DNA from: Paracoccus sp. (in: a-proteobacteria)
Lineage (GTDB): Bacteria > Pseudomonadota > Alphaproteobacteria > Rhodobacterales > Rhodobacteraceae
Assembly (NCBI RefSeq): GCF_030538495.1
Contig: NZ_JAUNTW010000006.1
Coordinates: 62,001-126,000, forward strand
DNA length: 64,000 bases
Direction of reading: 5' to 3'
Shown here piece by piece: positions 16,658 to 24,674 of the stretch. How positions within the stretch are numbered: the first letter of the stretch is position 1; each line of letters begins with the position of its first letter. Under the pieces are notes generated by a model, which was not told where the DNA came from, did no database searches, and was given only the letters and a program-made list of their open reading frames with translations. The translations under genes and the position numbers were made by a program.

Positions 16658-16858
16658 TGCGTCCCGCGACCGCCGGGGGCGCTTCGCCCCAGCCCGCCCC
16701 ACGGCGGCGGGCGTTCGACGGGGAAAAGGTCCACTGGACCTTTCCCTGATCCGTCTCACCCCAGAGGATATTTAGACACAGAAGATAAAGCGGGCGGCGC
16801 CGTAAATCAGGTGCCGCCTTTGCCGTTTCTTCTGTGCAAAAATACTCACGGCGTGACC
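16658..16858. repeat. Dispersed palindromic element, long copy (e)
   Basis: It starts TGCGTCCCGCGACCGCCGGG, continues with a GGGGCGCTTCGCCCC hairpin, CAGAGGATATTTAGACACAG and AAGATAAAGCGGGC, and closes with the inverted arm TTTCTTCTGTGCAAAAATAC followed by TCACGGCGTGACC. It separates the convergent gabT and MFS genes. It is close to the reverse complement of copy (f) at 26459, apart from an extra insert around 16691-16755 (AAAGGTCCACTGGACCTTT, itself a perfect 9-bp inverted repeat). Confidence 0.7.
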
Positions 16859-16882
16859 GTGCCGGTGGGTGGCCGGTTGCGG

Positions 16883-18517
16883 TTACGGAACCTCGATCTT
16901 GCCCAGTAATGGCATGTCGTCTTGCGGGGTGACATTGTGGCGTTCGATCATGCGATGCACCGCTGGCGCGCTGTCGCCGCGATGCAGGGCGCGCAGCGCG
17001 GTTGTCACCTCGGCGTCGGTTTTGGTGCGGCGCAGGTTGTGGCGGACATATTCGTCCCATGTTGCGATGTGATAGCTTTCGGACCATTGGCCCGGATGTT
17101 CCAGATCGCGCAGCAGCGCCCAGTTGCGCGCGCCATCCCGGCGGCGGATGTCGCGGCGCAGGCGCATCAGGCGCAGAAATTCGGGCGTGTCGGATTGGTC
17201 GATGCGGTAATCCACCATGATCATGATGGGGCCGGACCGCCCCCGCAAATCCAGTGCCAGTTCCGGTTCGCGAAACCCGTTCACCGGGTCCAGATCGGCG
17301 GTGCCGAATTCCGGCGCGCGCAGCCAGATGCCGATGACCGCGCCGACCAGCAGCACCCCTCCTGCTGCCGTCAGCGCGACGTTCAGCCCCTGCGATCCGG
17401 CGACCATGCCCCAGACCCATGCGCCAATCGCCATGCCTCCGAACACCGCCGTTTGATACATCGCCAAGGCCCGCGCCACGACCCAGCGAGGTGTTGACAG
17501 CTGCACCGTCACGTTAAACAGCGACAGCGCCAGCACCCATGCCGCCCCCGCAGGCAACAGCGCCGCCGCGTGCAGCCAGACCGAATCGGTCAGCCCCAAA
17601 ATCAGCGCCGCCACGGCAAAGCCCGCAAAAGCCAGCCGCGTGATGTTTTCATTGTCGAACCGCGCCCGGATGCGGGGGTTCAGCATCGCCCCCGCAATCG
17701 CGCCCACGCCGTAACAGCCGAGCAGACCGCCGAACAGCATGGATCCCCCTTCGGGGTGGGACAGCGCCACCAGCGGCAGCAGCGCCAGCACCGCAATGGC
17801 GGCAAAGCCGAACAGCGCGCCTCGGATCAGCACCCGCACCAGATTGGGCGACAGCGCGACATAGCGCAGCCCCGCCCCCATGGCCGCCATGAAGGGTTCA
17901 GGTTTCGTGATGCGGGGCGCGGTTTGCGGATGCCACCGTGACATCGCAAACAGCAGCGGCAGATAGCTGAAGGCGTTGACCGCAAAGGCCGCCGCCGCGC
18001 CATAGGCCGCGACGATGAACCCGCCCGCCGCCGGGCCGACGCTGCGCATCAGGTTAAAGCCCACCGAGTTCAGGCTGACCGCCGCTGGCAGATCGGCGCG
18101 CGGCACCAGATCGCCCACACTCGCCTGCCATGGCGGGTTATACAGCGCCACCCCTGCGCCCAGCAGGAACGTAAACATCAGCAGCAGCCACGGGTTCAGC
18201 CATCCCAGCCACGCAATGACCGCCAGCCCCACCGACACCACCGTCAGCATCAGCAGCGCCGTAATCAGCAGCGTTTTGCGGTCGAAAATATCGGCCAAGG
18301 CCCCGGACGCGATCGCCAGCAGCATGATGGGCAGGGTATTGGATGCCTGCACCAAGGCGATCAGGGTCGGGCTGGTGGTCAGCTGCGTCATCAGCCACGC
18401 CGCGCCGACCGCCTGCACCAGCCCGCCAAAGTTTGAAAACAGCGTCGCCGCCCACAGATTGCGGAAATCGCGGTGACGAAAGGGGGCAAGCGCGGATGGC
18501 CGGGGTTCGTGTGACAT
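16883..18517 (-). CDS. MFS exporter with C-terminal soluble extension (EntS/DUF894-like)
   Basis: A 544-residue major-facilitator protein of the MFS_3 group. Twelve transmembrane helices occupy about residues 20-400, starting FRNLWAATLFSNFGGLVQAVGAAW and including LADIFDRKTLLI and ALYNPPWQASVGDLVPRADLPAAVSLNS. A soluble C-terminal domain of about 130 residues (from ELALDLRGRSGPIMIMVDYRI to the end) resembles antibiotic-biosynthesis-monooxygenase-type ferredoxin folds seen in this group. Relatives export siderophores or drugs; no substrate can be assigned. It is monocistronic. Confidence 0.87.
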   Translation of the reverse strand: MSHEPRPSALAPFRHRDFRNLWAATLFSNFGGLVQAVGAAWLMTQLTTSPTLIALVQASNTLPIMLLAIASGALADIFDRKTLLITALLMLTVVSVGLAVIAWLGWLNPWLLLMFTFLLGAGVALYNPPWQASVGDLVPRADLPAAVSLNSVGFNLMRSVGPAAGGFIVAAYGAAAAFAVNAFSYLPLLFAMSRWHPQTAPRITKPEPFMAAMGAGLRYVALSPNLVRVLIRGALFGFAAIAVLALLPLVALSHPEGGSMLFGGLLGCYGVGAIAGAMLNPRIRARFDNENITRLAFAGFAVAALILGLTDSVWLHAAALLPAGAAWVLALSLFNVTVQLSTPRWVVARALAMYQTAVFGGMAIGAWVWGMVAGSQGLNVALTAAGGVLLVGAVIGIWLRAPEFGTADLDPVNGFREPELALDLRGRSGPIMIMVDYRIDQSDTPEFLRLMRLRRDIRRRDGARNWALLRDLEHPGQWSESYHIATWDEYVRHNLRRTKTDAEVTTALRALHRGDSAPAVHRMIERHNVTPQDDMPLLGKIEVP

Positions 18518-18854
18518 GGCGGCAGGTTAGGGCTGATGTGCCGCCGTGGCAATCGGACATGGAGATGGGGGCGGCGCATATGTGTTATGCGCTTGGCCGG
18601 GTTATGGCGCGGCACTCGTGACGCTGGGGCAGCTACAGCATCGCAGGTCAGCGGGGACAGTGGCGTGGTGATGACCGCATGAATAGGAACGTCACCCGAC
18701 AGATGCGGCCAGCCCCCGACCCCTACCATTCGCCGGGGGGAGCGACACGCCGCCCTCTTTTGTGCCGGCCCTGCGGCCCAGATGCCGCGCCCGACGCGCG
18801 ACCACACACGGCATCCGTGGGACAGGCCGAGTCATCCACACGTCCCGACAGCCT
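18518..18854. other. Intergenic stretch without recognisable gene
   Basis: Short open frames occur on both strands but none has a good ribosome-binding site, a recognisable product or a conserved look. It contains a GC-rich segment around 18707-18745 with GGCCAGCCCCCG that weakly recalls the dispersed palindromic element. Presumably it holds the MFS promoter near 18518. Confidence 0.5.
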
Positions 18855-19037
18855 CCCCCAAAAAAGGGGCACAATCGCCGCCGCTTCTTTCGCGCTTATC
18901 CGGGGCAGACGCGGTGCGTCGCTCGCAGGATGCAATTGGCGGGAAAGATGGTGTAACCGATGCCACTCTCGTGCCGACGAAGCCAACCGTAGTGGTCAAA
19001 TGACAGCAGGGTCACCCCTTGCCCTGACAATCGGCCA
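18855..19037 (-). pseudogene. Oldest decayed GlsB/YeaQ-like copy (remnant)
   Basis: A degraded copy of the gene at 19668-19919. AAAAAAGGGG-CACAATCGCCGCC recalls the terminator of the array. GGCGGGAAAGATGGTGTAACC with following GATGCC...GTGCC matches the intact gene's segment GGTGGCAAAGATGATCTGACC. That middle segment is deleted in the three copies between here and the gene, so this remnant derives from a full-length copy. Confidence 0.45.
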
Positions 19038-19068
19038 TGAAAAAGGGCGGCACAATCGCCGCCCTTTG
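19038..19068 (-). terminator. Terminator of decayed unit 1
   Basis: GGGCGGCGATTGTGCCGCCC stem followed by a run of T on the reverse strand; same hairpin as the functional one at 19617. Confidence 0.6.
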
Positions 19069-19231
19069 GGTGCTTGCGTGGGGCGCGTCAGGCGCATGAT
19101 CAGCAATATCACCGCGCCGATGGCAACCGTGGTTAGCGGGACAGAAGCGCGTCGGCAACGCGCCCGCGCATCGGCAATGATGTTCCGATCGCCGTCTAGA
19201 TGCAGGCGCATCGCCCTGACAATTGGCCATG

Positions 19232-19262
19232 AAAAAAGGGCGGCACAACGACCGCCCTTTGG
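19232..19262 (-). terminator. Terminator of decayed unit 2
   Basis: GGGCGGTCGTTGTGCCGCCC stem plus six T on the reverse strand. Confidence 0.6.
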
Positions 19263-19426
19263 GGTGCTTGCGTGGGCCGTGTCAGGCGCATGATCAGCAA
19301 TATCACCGCGCCGATGGCAACCGTGGTTAGCGGGACAGAAGCGCGTCGGCAACGCGCCCGCCCCATCGGCAATGATGCTCAGATCGCCGCTTAGGTGTCT
19401 GCGCACCGCCCTGACAATCGGTCATG

Positions 19427-19456
19427 AAAAAAGGGCGGCACAACGACCGCCCTTTG
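19427..19456 (-). terminator. Terminator of decayed unit 3
   Basis: GGGCGGTCGTTGTGCCGCCC stem plus six T on the reverse strand. Confidence 0.6.
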
Positions 19457-19616
19457 GGTGCTTGCGTGGGCGCGTCAGGCGCATGATCAGCAATATCACC
19501 GCGCCGATGGCGAACGTGGTTCGCGGGACAGGCGCCGACGGCAACGCGCCCGCGCATCGGCAATGATGTTCGGATCGCCGCTTAGGTGCAGGCGCACCGC
19601 CCTGACAATCAGCCAT

Positions 19617-19646
19617 GAAAAAAGGGCGGCACAACGACCGCCCCCT
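19617..19646 (-). terminator. Terminator of the GlsB/YeaQ-like gene
   Basis: GGGCGGTCGTTGTGCCGCCC stem followed by six T on the reverse strand, 20-50 bp behind the intact gene. Confidence 0.75.
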
Positions 19647-19667
19647 TTATCATCTGCCTGGCCCGCG

Positions 19668-19919
19668 TCAGGCGCGGCGCACCAGACGCATGATGACCAG
19701 CAAAATCACCGCGCCGATGGTGGCAAAGATGATCTGACCGATGGTCGAACCGCTGGCACCAATGGCAATACCGGTCAGCGGGAACAGGAAAGCCGCGATG
19801 ACCGCGCCCACGATGCCGACCACGATGTTCATGACGACGCCCTGGCCTTCGCCTTTAACGATCTGACCGGCCAGCCAGCCCGCGATTGCACCAATGATCA
19901 GCGCCCAAACCAAACCCAT
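19668..19919 (-). CDS. GlsB/YeaQ/YmgE-family stress-response membrane protein
   Basis: An 83-residue, almost wholly hydrophobic inner-membrane protein with three helices. It starts GLVWALIIGAIAGWLAGQI, continues NIVVGIVGAVIAAFLFPL and ends FATIGAVILLVIMRLVRRA. The family (transglycosylase-associated / GlsB) is small, Gly-rich and often stress-induced; its biochemical role is not known. A clear AAGGATATC ribosome-binding site precedes the ATG. Several decayed tandem copies follow it downstream. The spacer 19920-20214 contains its promoter and that of the L,D-transpeptidase. Confidence 0.9.
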   Translation of the reverse strand: MGLVWALIIGAIAGWLAGQIVKGEGQGVVMNIVVGIVGAVIAAFLFPLTGIAIGASGSTIGQIIFATIGAVILLVIMRLVRRA

Positions 19920-20081
19920 GATGATATCCTTTCATAATTGTGACGCGCCCCGGCGCGCGATTGCCATGTCAACATTCCAAGCGGCGCAGTTGTTCCCTGC
20001 TGACCAAAAATTGATGCGGAAATCTGCGGACTCGGGGCGTGATTTATGCCACAAGCCCGCCAATTCCCGGCAAATTGTGCC

Positions 20082-20107
20082 GGAACCCTTGACGCCTGCG
20101 GCCCGTT
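20082..20107 (+). promoter_or_regulatory. Possible EcfG-type (GGAAC-N17-CGTT) promoter of the L,D-transpeptidase
   Basis: GGAAC at 20082-20086 and CGTT at 20104-20107 with a 17-base spacer match the consensus of alphaproteobacterial general-stress sigma factors (GGAAC, 16-17, CGTT). It lies 108 bp upstream of the L,D-transpeptidase start. A nine-base match can arise by chance, and many Rhodobacteraceae lack EcfG. Confidence 0.3.
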
Positions 20108-20214
20108 TGGCTGATTGGAACGATAACGACGCGCCCCTTGGGGTGATGTTGAAACGAATCTGCTGCGACCTCGTGGCGCGATCCGCGCGGGGTTCATGAA
20201 AGGAATACGCCAAG

Positions 20215-21123
20215 ATGCGCCTTGCTTCTTTGTTGACGGCTGTGGCTTTGGGGGTTGCGGCTTGTGGTCCGACCCAACAGGCGACGCCTCCGTCGGTGCA
20301 ACAGCCCGCAACACTGCCCGCGATTTATCAGGCGCGGGTCGATACCGGCCCGAATGGTGAACGTATTGATATTCCGGCGGTTCGTCTGGCCTATCTGAAC
20401 GAACGCAACAGCCGCCAGCTGGTTGCCTATAACGGGTCCGAACGCCCGGGCACGATCGTGGTCGATCCCTATGCGCGCGTGTTGTATCACGTTCAGGCGG
20501 GCGGTCAGGCGATGCGTTACGGGGTGGCCGTGGGCCGTGCTGGCACCGGCTTTGAAGGCACCGCGACCATTGCCCGCAAAGCAAGCTGGCCCGCATGGCG
20601 TCCGACCGACAACATGATCCGCACGCAGCCGGAACTTTATGCGCAGTTCCGTGGCGGTCTGACCGGCGGGATGCACAACCCCTTGGGGTCGCGCGCGCTG
20701 TATCTGTATCAGGGCAGCCGCGACACCTATTATCGGATTCACGGCACGATGGATCCGTCGTCGATTGGTAAAGCGACCTCGGCCGGGTGTATCCGCCTGT
20801 TCAACCAAGACGTGATGGACCTGTTCGAACAGGTGCCGAACGGCACGACCGTGGTTGTGCGCGGCCCCGCGGAAAGCCGCCGCATGGAAGGCCCGATGAT
20901 CGAAACCCCCGAAGGTTACGTCATCCCCGCGTCGGAAATGGCGCAGGCGACGGGTCAGCCGGTCGTTGCGCCCGCCCCGCAGGCTCTGGCACCCACGCCG
21001 GTGGCGCAGCCCGCAAACCCCTATGGCGTGGATGCCTTTGCGACCGCGACCCCGGTTGTGACGGACCCGTTCGCGACCGCTGCTTTTGTGTCTCCGGTCG
21101 AAAGCGCGGTTCCCGCCCGCTGA
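20215..21123 (+). CDS. L,D-transpeptidase (YkuD domain) lipoprotein
   Basis: Forms 3-3 peptidoglycan crosslinks or anchors envelope proteins in the periplasm. The 302-residue protein has a lipoprotein signal with lipobox VAAC (Cys17). A YkuD domain at about residues 76-220 carries H175 in YRIHGTMDP and the nucleophile C191 in [10 protein letters not shown] Pro/Ala-rich C-terminal tail follows. Family members of this subtype (ErfK/YbiS-like) lack LysM, as here. GAAAGGA precedes the ATG. It is followed by a strong terminator, so it is transcribed alone. Confidence 0.92.
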   Translation: MRLASLLTAVALGVAACGPTQQATPPSVQQPATLPAIYQARVDTGPNGERIDIPAVRLAYLNERNSRQLVAYNGSERPGTIVVDPYARVLYHVQAGGQAMRYGVAVGRAGTGFEGTATIARKASWPAWRPTDNMIRTQPELYAQFRGGLTGGMHNPLGSRALYLYQGSRDTYYRIHGTMDPSSIGKATSAGCIRLFNQDVMDLFEQVPNGTTVVVRGPAESRRMEGPMIETPEGYVIPASEMAQATGQPVVAPAPQALAPTPVAQPANPYGVDAFATATPVVTDPFATAAFVSPVESAVPAR

Positions 21124-21142
21124 TCGGTTTGATCCCGACGTC

Positions 21143-21172
21143 AGGCCCCGGCAGCGCGTCCGGGGCCTTTTT
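21143..21172 (+). terminator. Rho-independent terminator of the L,D-transpeptidase gene
   Basis: AGGCCCCGG-CAGCGCGT-CCGGGGCCT perfect 9-bp stem followed by five T. Confidence 0.88.
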
Positions 21173-21237
21173 CGTTGCACTATCTGTCATTTTGCGGCAT
21201 GTGCGCGGCATTATTCATCTTCAGCGGACTGCATACC

Positions 21238-21864
21238 ATGCCCCAAGACCCCAGCACGATTCAGCAATTGGACACGCAAAGCCGCCAGCCTGCCCTGGGG
21301 GCGCTGTCGGATGGCGATCTGTATGGCCTGCTGGCCGAGATCGCCCAAGTGGACACCGCTGATCTGAATCCCGATGATCAGAAACTGATCGCGGGCGCGC
21401 TGCGTCGTGCGACCGCCGAACGGCGCAAACGCAAACTGCCCGCGCCGTCGGATGCGGATGCGTCGGGCTCGGCCAAACCGGCGGTTGCAGCGCCCGCGCG
21501 CAAACCGGCGGATCGCAAAGCCGCCGATGCGCGCAAAACCGATCAGCGCACCGAACCGCGCCGCGTGACGCAACCGGCCAAGGCCGCCGCGCCCTCGGAC
21601 GACGCCGCCCGCGAGGAACGCCGCGCCGCCCGCCGCGCCGAAAATCAGGCCAAGCGCCAAGCCGAAAAAGAGGCCCGCATCGCCGCCCGCAAAGCCGCCA
21701 AAGAGGCCGAGCGTGAGGAACGCCGCGCCGCCCGCAAGGCGGAAAACCGCGCCGCGCGTCAGGCCGACAAACAGGCCGCCGAAAAACCCGCCAAAGCCGA
21801 CAAACCGGCGGACGCCAAGCCTGCGAAAAAGAAAACCGGCAAGAAATCGGACAAAAAGGGCTGA
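21238..21864 (+). CDS. Ala/Lys/Arg-rich charged protein of unknown function
   Basis: A 208-residue protein, with a conserved-looking N-terminal segment (ALSDGDLYGLLAEIAQVDTADLNPDDQKLIAGALRRA broken by short turns) and then about 150 residues of low complexity. The latter are dominated by repeated EERRAARRAEN/AARKAAKEAE units, likely one long charged helix or coiled coil, ending in a Lys-rich tail. No signal peptide. Start MPQDPSTI was chosen because upstream Met codons fall in the preceding terminator area. It lies between two cell-wall enzyme genes, 4 bp ahead of the lytic transglycosylase, with which it is probably co-transcribed. Function unknown. Confidence 0.65.
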   Translation: MPQDPSTIQQLDTQSRQPALGALSDGDLYGLLAEIAQVDTADLNPDDQKLIAGALRRATAERRKRKLPAPSDADASGSAKPAVAAPARKPADRKAADARKTDQRTEPRRVTQPAKAAAPSDDAAREERRAARRAENQAKRQAEKEARIAARKAAKEAEREERRAARKAENRAARQADKQAAEKPAKADKPADAKPAKKKTGKKSDKKG

Positions 21865-21868
21865 TCCG

Positions 21869-22819
21869 ATGGCCGGATGCGCGGGGCAATCATGGACCGG
21901 GCGCATCCGGGCCGCCTGTGTGGCGGTGATGATGCTGGCGGGTGGGGCAGGTGCCTATCCGGCGATTGACGCCCATCACGGACGCCCCGCGCCGCGCGTA
22001 TCGGATGATGTGCGCTGTTCCGACAATGGCCGCGACTGCATTCGCCGCGCGCATTACGTCACCGATGTCTGCACCATGATTGAACGCAACGCCGCCGAAC
22101 ATGGGCTGGACCCGGCCTTTGTCGCGCGGCTGTTGTGGAAAGAAAGCCGGTTTGAACCATCGGCCATCAGCCCCGCTGGCGCGCAGGGGATTGCGCAATT
22201 CATGCCCGGCACGGCGGATTTGTATCGGCTGGATGACCCGTTCAATCCCGCGCAGGCGATCCATAAAGCGTCGTGGTATCTGCGCCTGCTGACGGATCGG
22301 TTCGGCAATATCGGGCTGGCGGCGGTCGCCTATAACGGTGGCGAAAACCGGGCGGCGCGGTTTGTCGCGCAGCAAACGACGCTGCCCTTTGAAACTATTG
22401 ATTATGTTGAATCCATCACCGGGTTCAGCGCGCATCGCTGGCGCGACAATCCCCCGGCGGATAGCGAACTGAAACTGGCGCTGTCGCGGGATCACGATTT
22501 TCACCCCGCCTGTGTCGAACTGGCCGGAAACCGGACCTTGCGCGAATTCAACACCCAGCCGCGTGTCTTTCCGTGGGGCGTGATTTTGGCCAGCCATCCC
22601 AGCCAATCGGGCGCGGCGCAACAGGTCGCGCGCCTGAACCGCACCCTGCGCCCGATTATGGATGACGGCACGCAGGTTGGTTACGTCCGCAAACGGCTGA
22701 CGGGGAATCCGCGTCCGGTCTATACCGCGCAGATCGGCTATGAATCGCGCGCCCGCGCCAATGCGTTTTGCGCCCGGTTCCAAAGCATGGGCGGGCGCTG
22801 CATCGTGTTGAAAAACTAA
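21869..22819 (+). CDS. Lytic transglycosylase (SLT domain) with C-terminal SPOR-like module
   Basis: Cleaves the MurNAc-GlcNAc bond in peptidoglycan with formation of 1,6-anhydro ends. The 316-residue protein has a signal peptide (about residues 1-30). Its goose-type SLT domain includes the catalytic Glu in LLWKESRFEPSAISPAGAQG, IAQFMPGTA and the AYNGGENR motif. A C-terminal stretch, PVYTAQIGYESRARANAFCARF, resembles a SPOR domain that binds denuded glycan. The start at 21869 follows the stop of the charged-protein gene by 4 bp. Its 3' end overlaps the convergent nucleosidase gene by 4 bp. Confidence 0.88.
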   Translation: MAGCAGQSWTGRIRAACVAVMMLAGGAGAYPAIDAHHGRPAPRVSDDVRCSDNGRDCIRRAHYVTDVCTMIERNAAEHGLDPAFVARLLWKESRFEPSAISPAGAQGIAQFMPGTADLYRLDDPFNPAQAIHKASWYLRLLTDRFGNIGLAAVAYNGGENRAARFVAQQTTLPFETIDYVESITGFSAHRWRDNPPADSELKLALSRDHDFHPACVELAGNRTLREFNTQPRVFPWGVILASHPSQSGAAQQVARLNRTLRPIMDDGTQVGYVRKRLTGNPRPVYTAQIGYESRARANAFCARFQSMGGRCIVLKN

Positions 22820-23448
22820 ACCGAGATCGCGCCCGATTGCAGCGCATCGCGCAAGGCATCGACCGCCCCGGCCAGTTTTTCGTCAATGATATGCAGGTAT
22901 TGCGTCCAGTCGGCCATCTGCCCGGTCAATTCATGCGCGCCGTCGGACACCCCCCGCAGCCCGATCAGCGGAATGTCAAACCGCATGGCCGCGCGCAGAT
23001 GGGCGAAGGTCTCCATATCCACCATATCCTGCGCAATCGGGGCATAGCCCGCGCCGCTGACGATGCTGGCCCCGGTGGCCAGCGTGGCCGTGGGCAGGCC
23101 GGGGATGCGATGCGGCACATCCACCACAGCGGGCAAATCCAGCAGCGGCGTAACCCCGCGTTCAAACCCCAATGCCGACGCATCCATATCGCGATAGGCG
23201 ACGGCGGAAATCTGATACAGCCCCGTCTGTTCCAACCGCGCGGACCCCGCCGATCCCAGCGACACGATCAGGCGCGGGCGGTCGTCCCCGGTCATCGCGG
23301 ACAGGGCGGCGGTCAGGGTCACGGCCCCTTCCACCGGGCCAATGCCGGTCATCAGCGGCGTGATCCGCGACCGCAAAGCGGGGCCATATTCCGCATCCGC
23401 CGCCATCACGAACAGCACCGGCACCCCGGCAATCACATCTGCGCGCAT
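22816..23448 (-). CDS. MTA/SAH nucleosidase-type phosphorylase-superfamily protein
   Basis: A 210-residue member of the purine-nucleoside-phosphorylase/MTAN superfamily, which removes adenine from 5'-methylthioadenosine or S-adenosylhomocysteine. Visible motifs are MTGIGPVEGAV near the N-terminus, IVSLGSAGS, ASIVSGAGY, a QDMVDMETFAHLRA helix where MTAN has VDMExAA, and LRGVSDGA with the catalytic Asp. Two ATGs stand in tandem (23451, 23448); the second is better spaced from the GGGGGG ribosome-binding site. Substrate assignment within the superfamily is uncertain. Divergent from zapE. Confidence 0.8.
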   Translation of the reverse strand: MRADVIAGVPVLFVMAADAEYGPALRSRITPLMTGIGPVEGAVTLTAALSAMTGDDRPRLIVSLGSAGSARLEQTGLYQISAVAYRDMDASALGFERGVTPLLDLPAVVDVPHRIPGLPTATLATGASIVSGAGYAPIAQDMVDMETFAHLRAAMRFDIPLIGLRGVSDGAHELTGQMADWTQYLHIIDEKLAGAVDALRDALQSGAISV

Positions 23449-23544
23449 CATCGCCCCCCTGTTTGACAGGTCGGGGGTGGCATGGCGGGGGCGTGGGCGC
23501 AATCCCCCTTGCACGGGCGCGGGATGCTGTGGCAGGGGTTGGCC

Positions 23545-24663
23545 ATGACCACGATACGCGATCTGTATTCTGCCCGCGCCGCGTCCGGCGATCTGCGCCC
23601 TGATCCGGCGCAACAGGCGGTGCTGCCTGAACTGGACCGGGTGTTAACCGACATGACCACGGCCCCCGCGCCCCAGCCTGCGAAATCGCGTGGCTGGCGG
23701 TCGATTTTCGGGGGCGGGTCCGCGCCGGCTCCGGTTGCGGGGGTCAGGGGGCTGTATCTGTGGGGCGGAGTCGGGCGCGGCAAATCCATGCTGATGGACC
23801 TGCTGGCGGATGCCGCAACCGCGCGCGGCATCACCAACCGCCGCGTGCATTTCCACGAATTTATGCAGGAAATTCAGGCCGGTTTGGAACAAGCCCGCCT
23901 GCGCGGTGAACAGGACACGGTGCGCCCGGTGGCTATGGCTGTTGCGGCGCAGGTGCGGCTGTTGTGCTTTGACGAAATGCAGATCACCGATATTGCCGAT
24001 GCGATGATCGTGGGGCGGCTGTTTCAGGTGCTGTTTGAACAGGGCGTTGTGGTCGTCACCACATCGAACCGAGTGCCTGAGGATCTGTATAAAAACGGCC
24101 TGAACCGTCCGTTATTCCTGCCCTTTATCGCGCTGATCCGGGACCGCATGGCGGTGATCTGTCTGGACAGCGATACCGACCACCGGCAAAACCGGCTGGC
24201 GGGCGGTCAGGTCTGGTTCAGCCCCGCCAATGCCGATGCGGCACGCGCTTTGGATGATATTTGGGCCGATCTGACGGGCGACGCCGCGCTGACGCATGGG
24301 TCGTTTACGGTCAAGGGCCGTCAGGTGCATCTGCCCGCTTTGTCGGGCCGGGTGGCGCGTGCGGGGTTCTGGGATCTGTGCGGTCAGGCGCTTGGCCCCG
24401 CCGATTATCTGGAACTGGCGCGGCGCGTCGATGTGCTGATCCTGGACGAAATCCCCCGCCTCGGCGTGTCGAACTACAACGAGGCGAAACGCTTCGTCAC
24501 CCTGATCGACGCGCTGTATGAGGCGCGCGTGCGTCTGATCGCGTCGGGCGCGGATGACCCGGAACGGCTCTATAACGAAGGCACCGGCAGTTTCGAATTT
24601 GAACGCACCGCCAGCCGGTTGCGTGAAATGCAGGACGCGGACTGGGGCCAGCCGCAGGGCTGA
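23545..24663 (+). CDS. zapE: Cell division protein ZapE (AFG1-type ATPase)
   Basis: An AAA+-like P-loop ATPase linked to Z-ring stability in proteobacteria and homologous to mitochondrial AFG1. The 372-residue protein has Walker A WGGVGRGKSMLMD, HFHEFM, Walker B LLCFDEMQITD, sensor TTSNRVPEDLY and the C-terminal segment EIPRLGVSNYNEAKRFVTLID. The start at MTTIRDLYSARA matches relatives. It is monocistronic, divergent from the nucleosidase and convergent with the ABC exporter genes. Confidence 0.92.
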   Translation: MTTIRDLYSARAASGDLRPDPAQQAVLPELDRVLTDMTTAPAPQPAKSRGWRSIFGGGSAPAPVAGVRGLYLWGGVGRGKSMLMDLLADAATARGITNRRVHFHEFMQEIQAGLEQARLRGEQDTVRPVAMAVAAQVRLLCFDEMQITDIADAMIVGRLFQVLFEQGVVVVTTSNRVPEDLYKNGLNRPLFLPFIALIRDRMAVICLDSDTDHRQNRLAGGQVWFSPANADAARALDDIWADLTGDAALTHGSFTVKGRQVHLPALSGRVARAGFWDLCGQALGPADYLELARRVDVLILDEIPRLGVSNYNEAKRFVTLIDALYEARVRLIASGADDPERLYNEGTGSFEFERTASRLREMQDADWGQPQG

Positions 24664-24674
24664 CCCCGCATCGG

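Larger units (their letters stand above)
19038..19616 (-). pseudogene. Three decayed tandem copies of the GlsB/YeaQ-like gene
   Basis: Three units of about 191-195 bp (GCCCTGACAAT landmarks at 19021, 19213, 19408 and 19599). Each carries, on the reverse strand, a stretch matching the middle of the intact gene (AACATCATTGCCGATGCG against AACATCGTGGTCGGCATC), then the 3' end encoding IGAVILLIMRL (IGAVILLVIMRL in the intact gene). Each ends in a GGGCGGNCGTTGTGCCGCCC terminator. All three share the same internal deletion of about 45 bp and frame disruptions. They therefore descend from one deleted copy that was later amplified. Confidence 0.75.

Noticed and set aside
15363..17420. A 685-codon antisense frame across gabT and into the MFS gene
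   Set aside because: Low-complexity shadow with no recognisable domain; both real genes are well supported.
18679..19634. Several open frames of 60-200 codons on both strands between the MFS and GlsB/YeaQ genes
   Set aside because: They run through tandem repeat units and terminator hairpins; the reverse-strand ones only recover the decayed GlsB/YeaQ end. None has a good start site.
19021..19667. Possible CRISPR array, given direct repeats of regular period
   Set aside because: The whole 190-bp unit repeats, not short repeats with unique spacers, and no cas gene is present.
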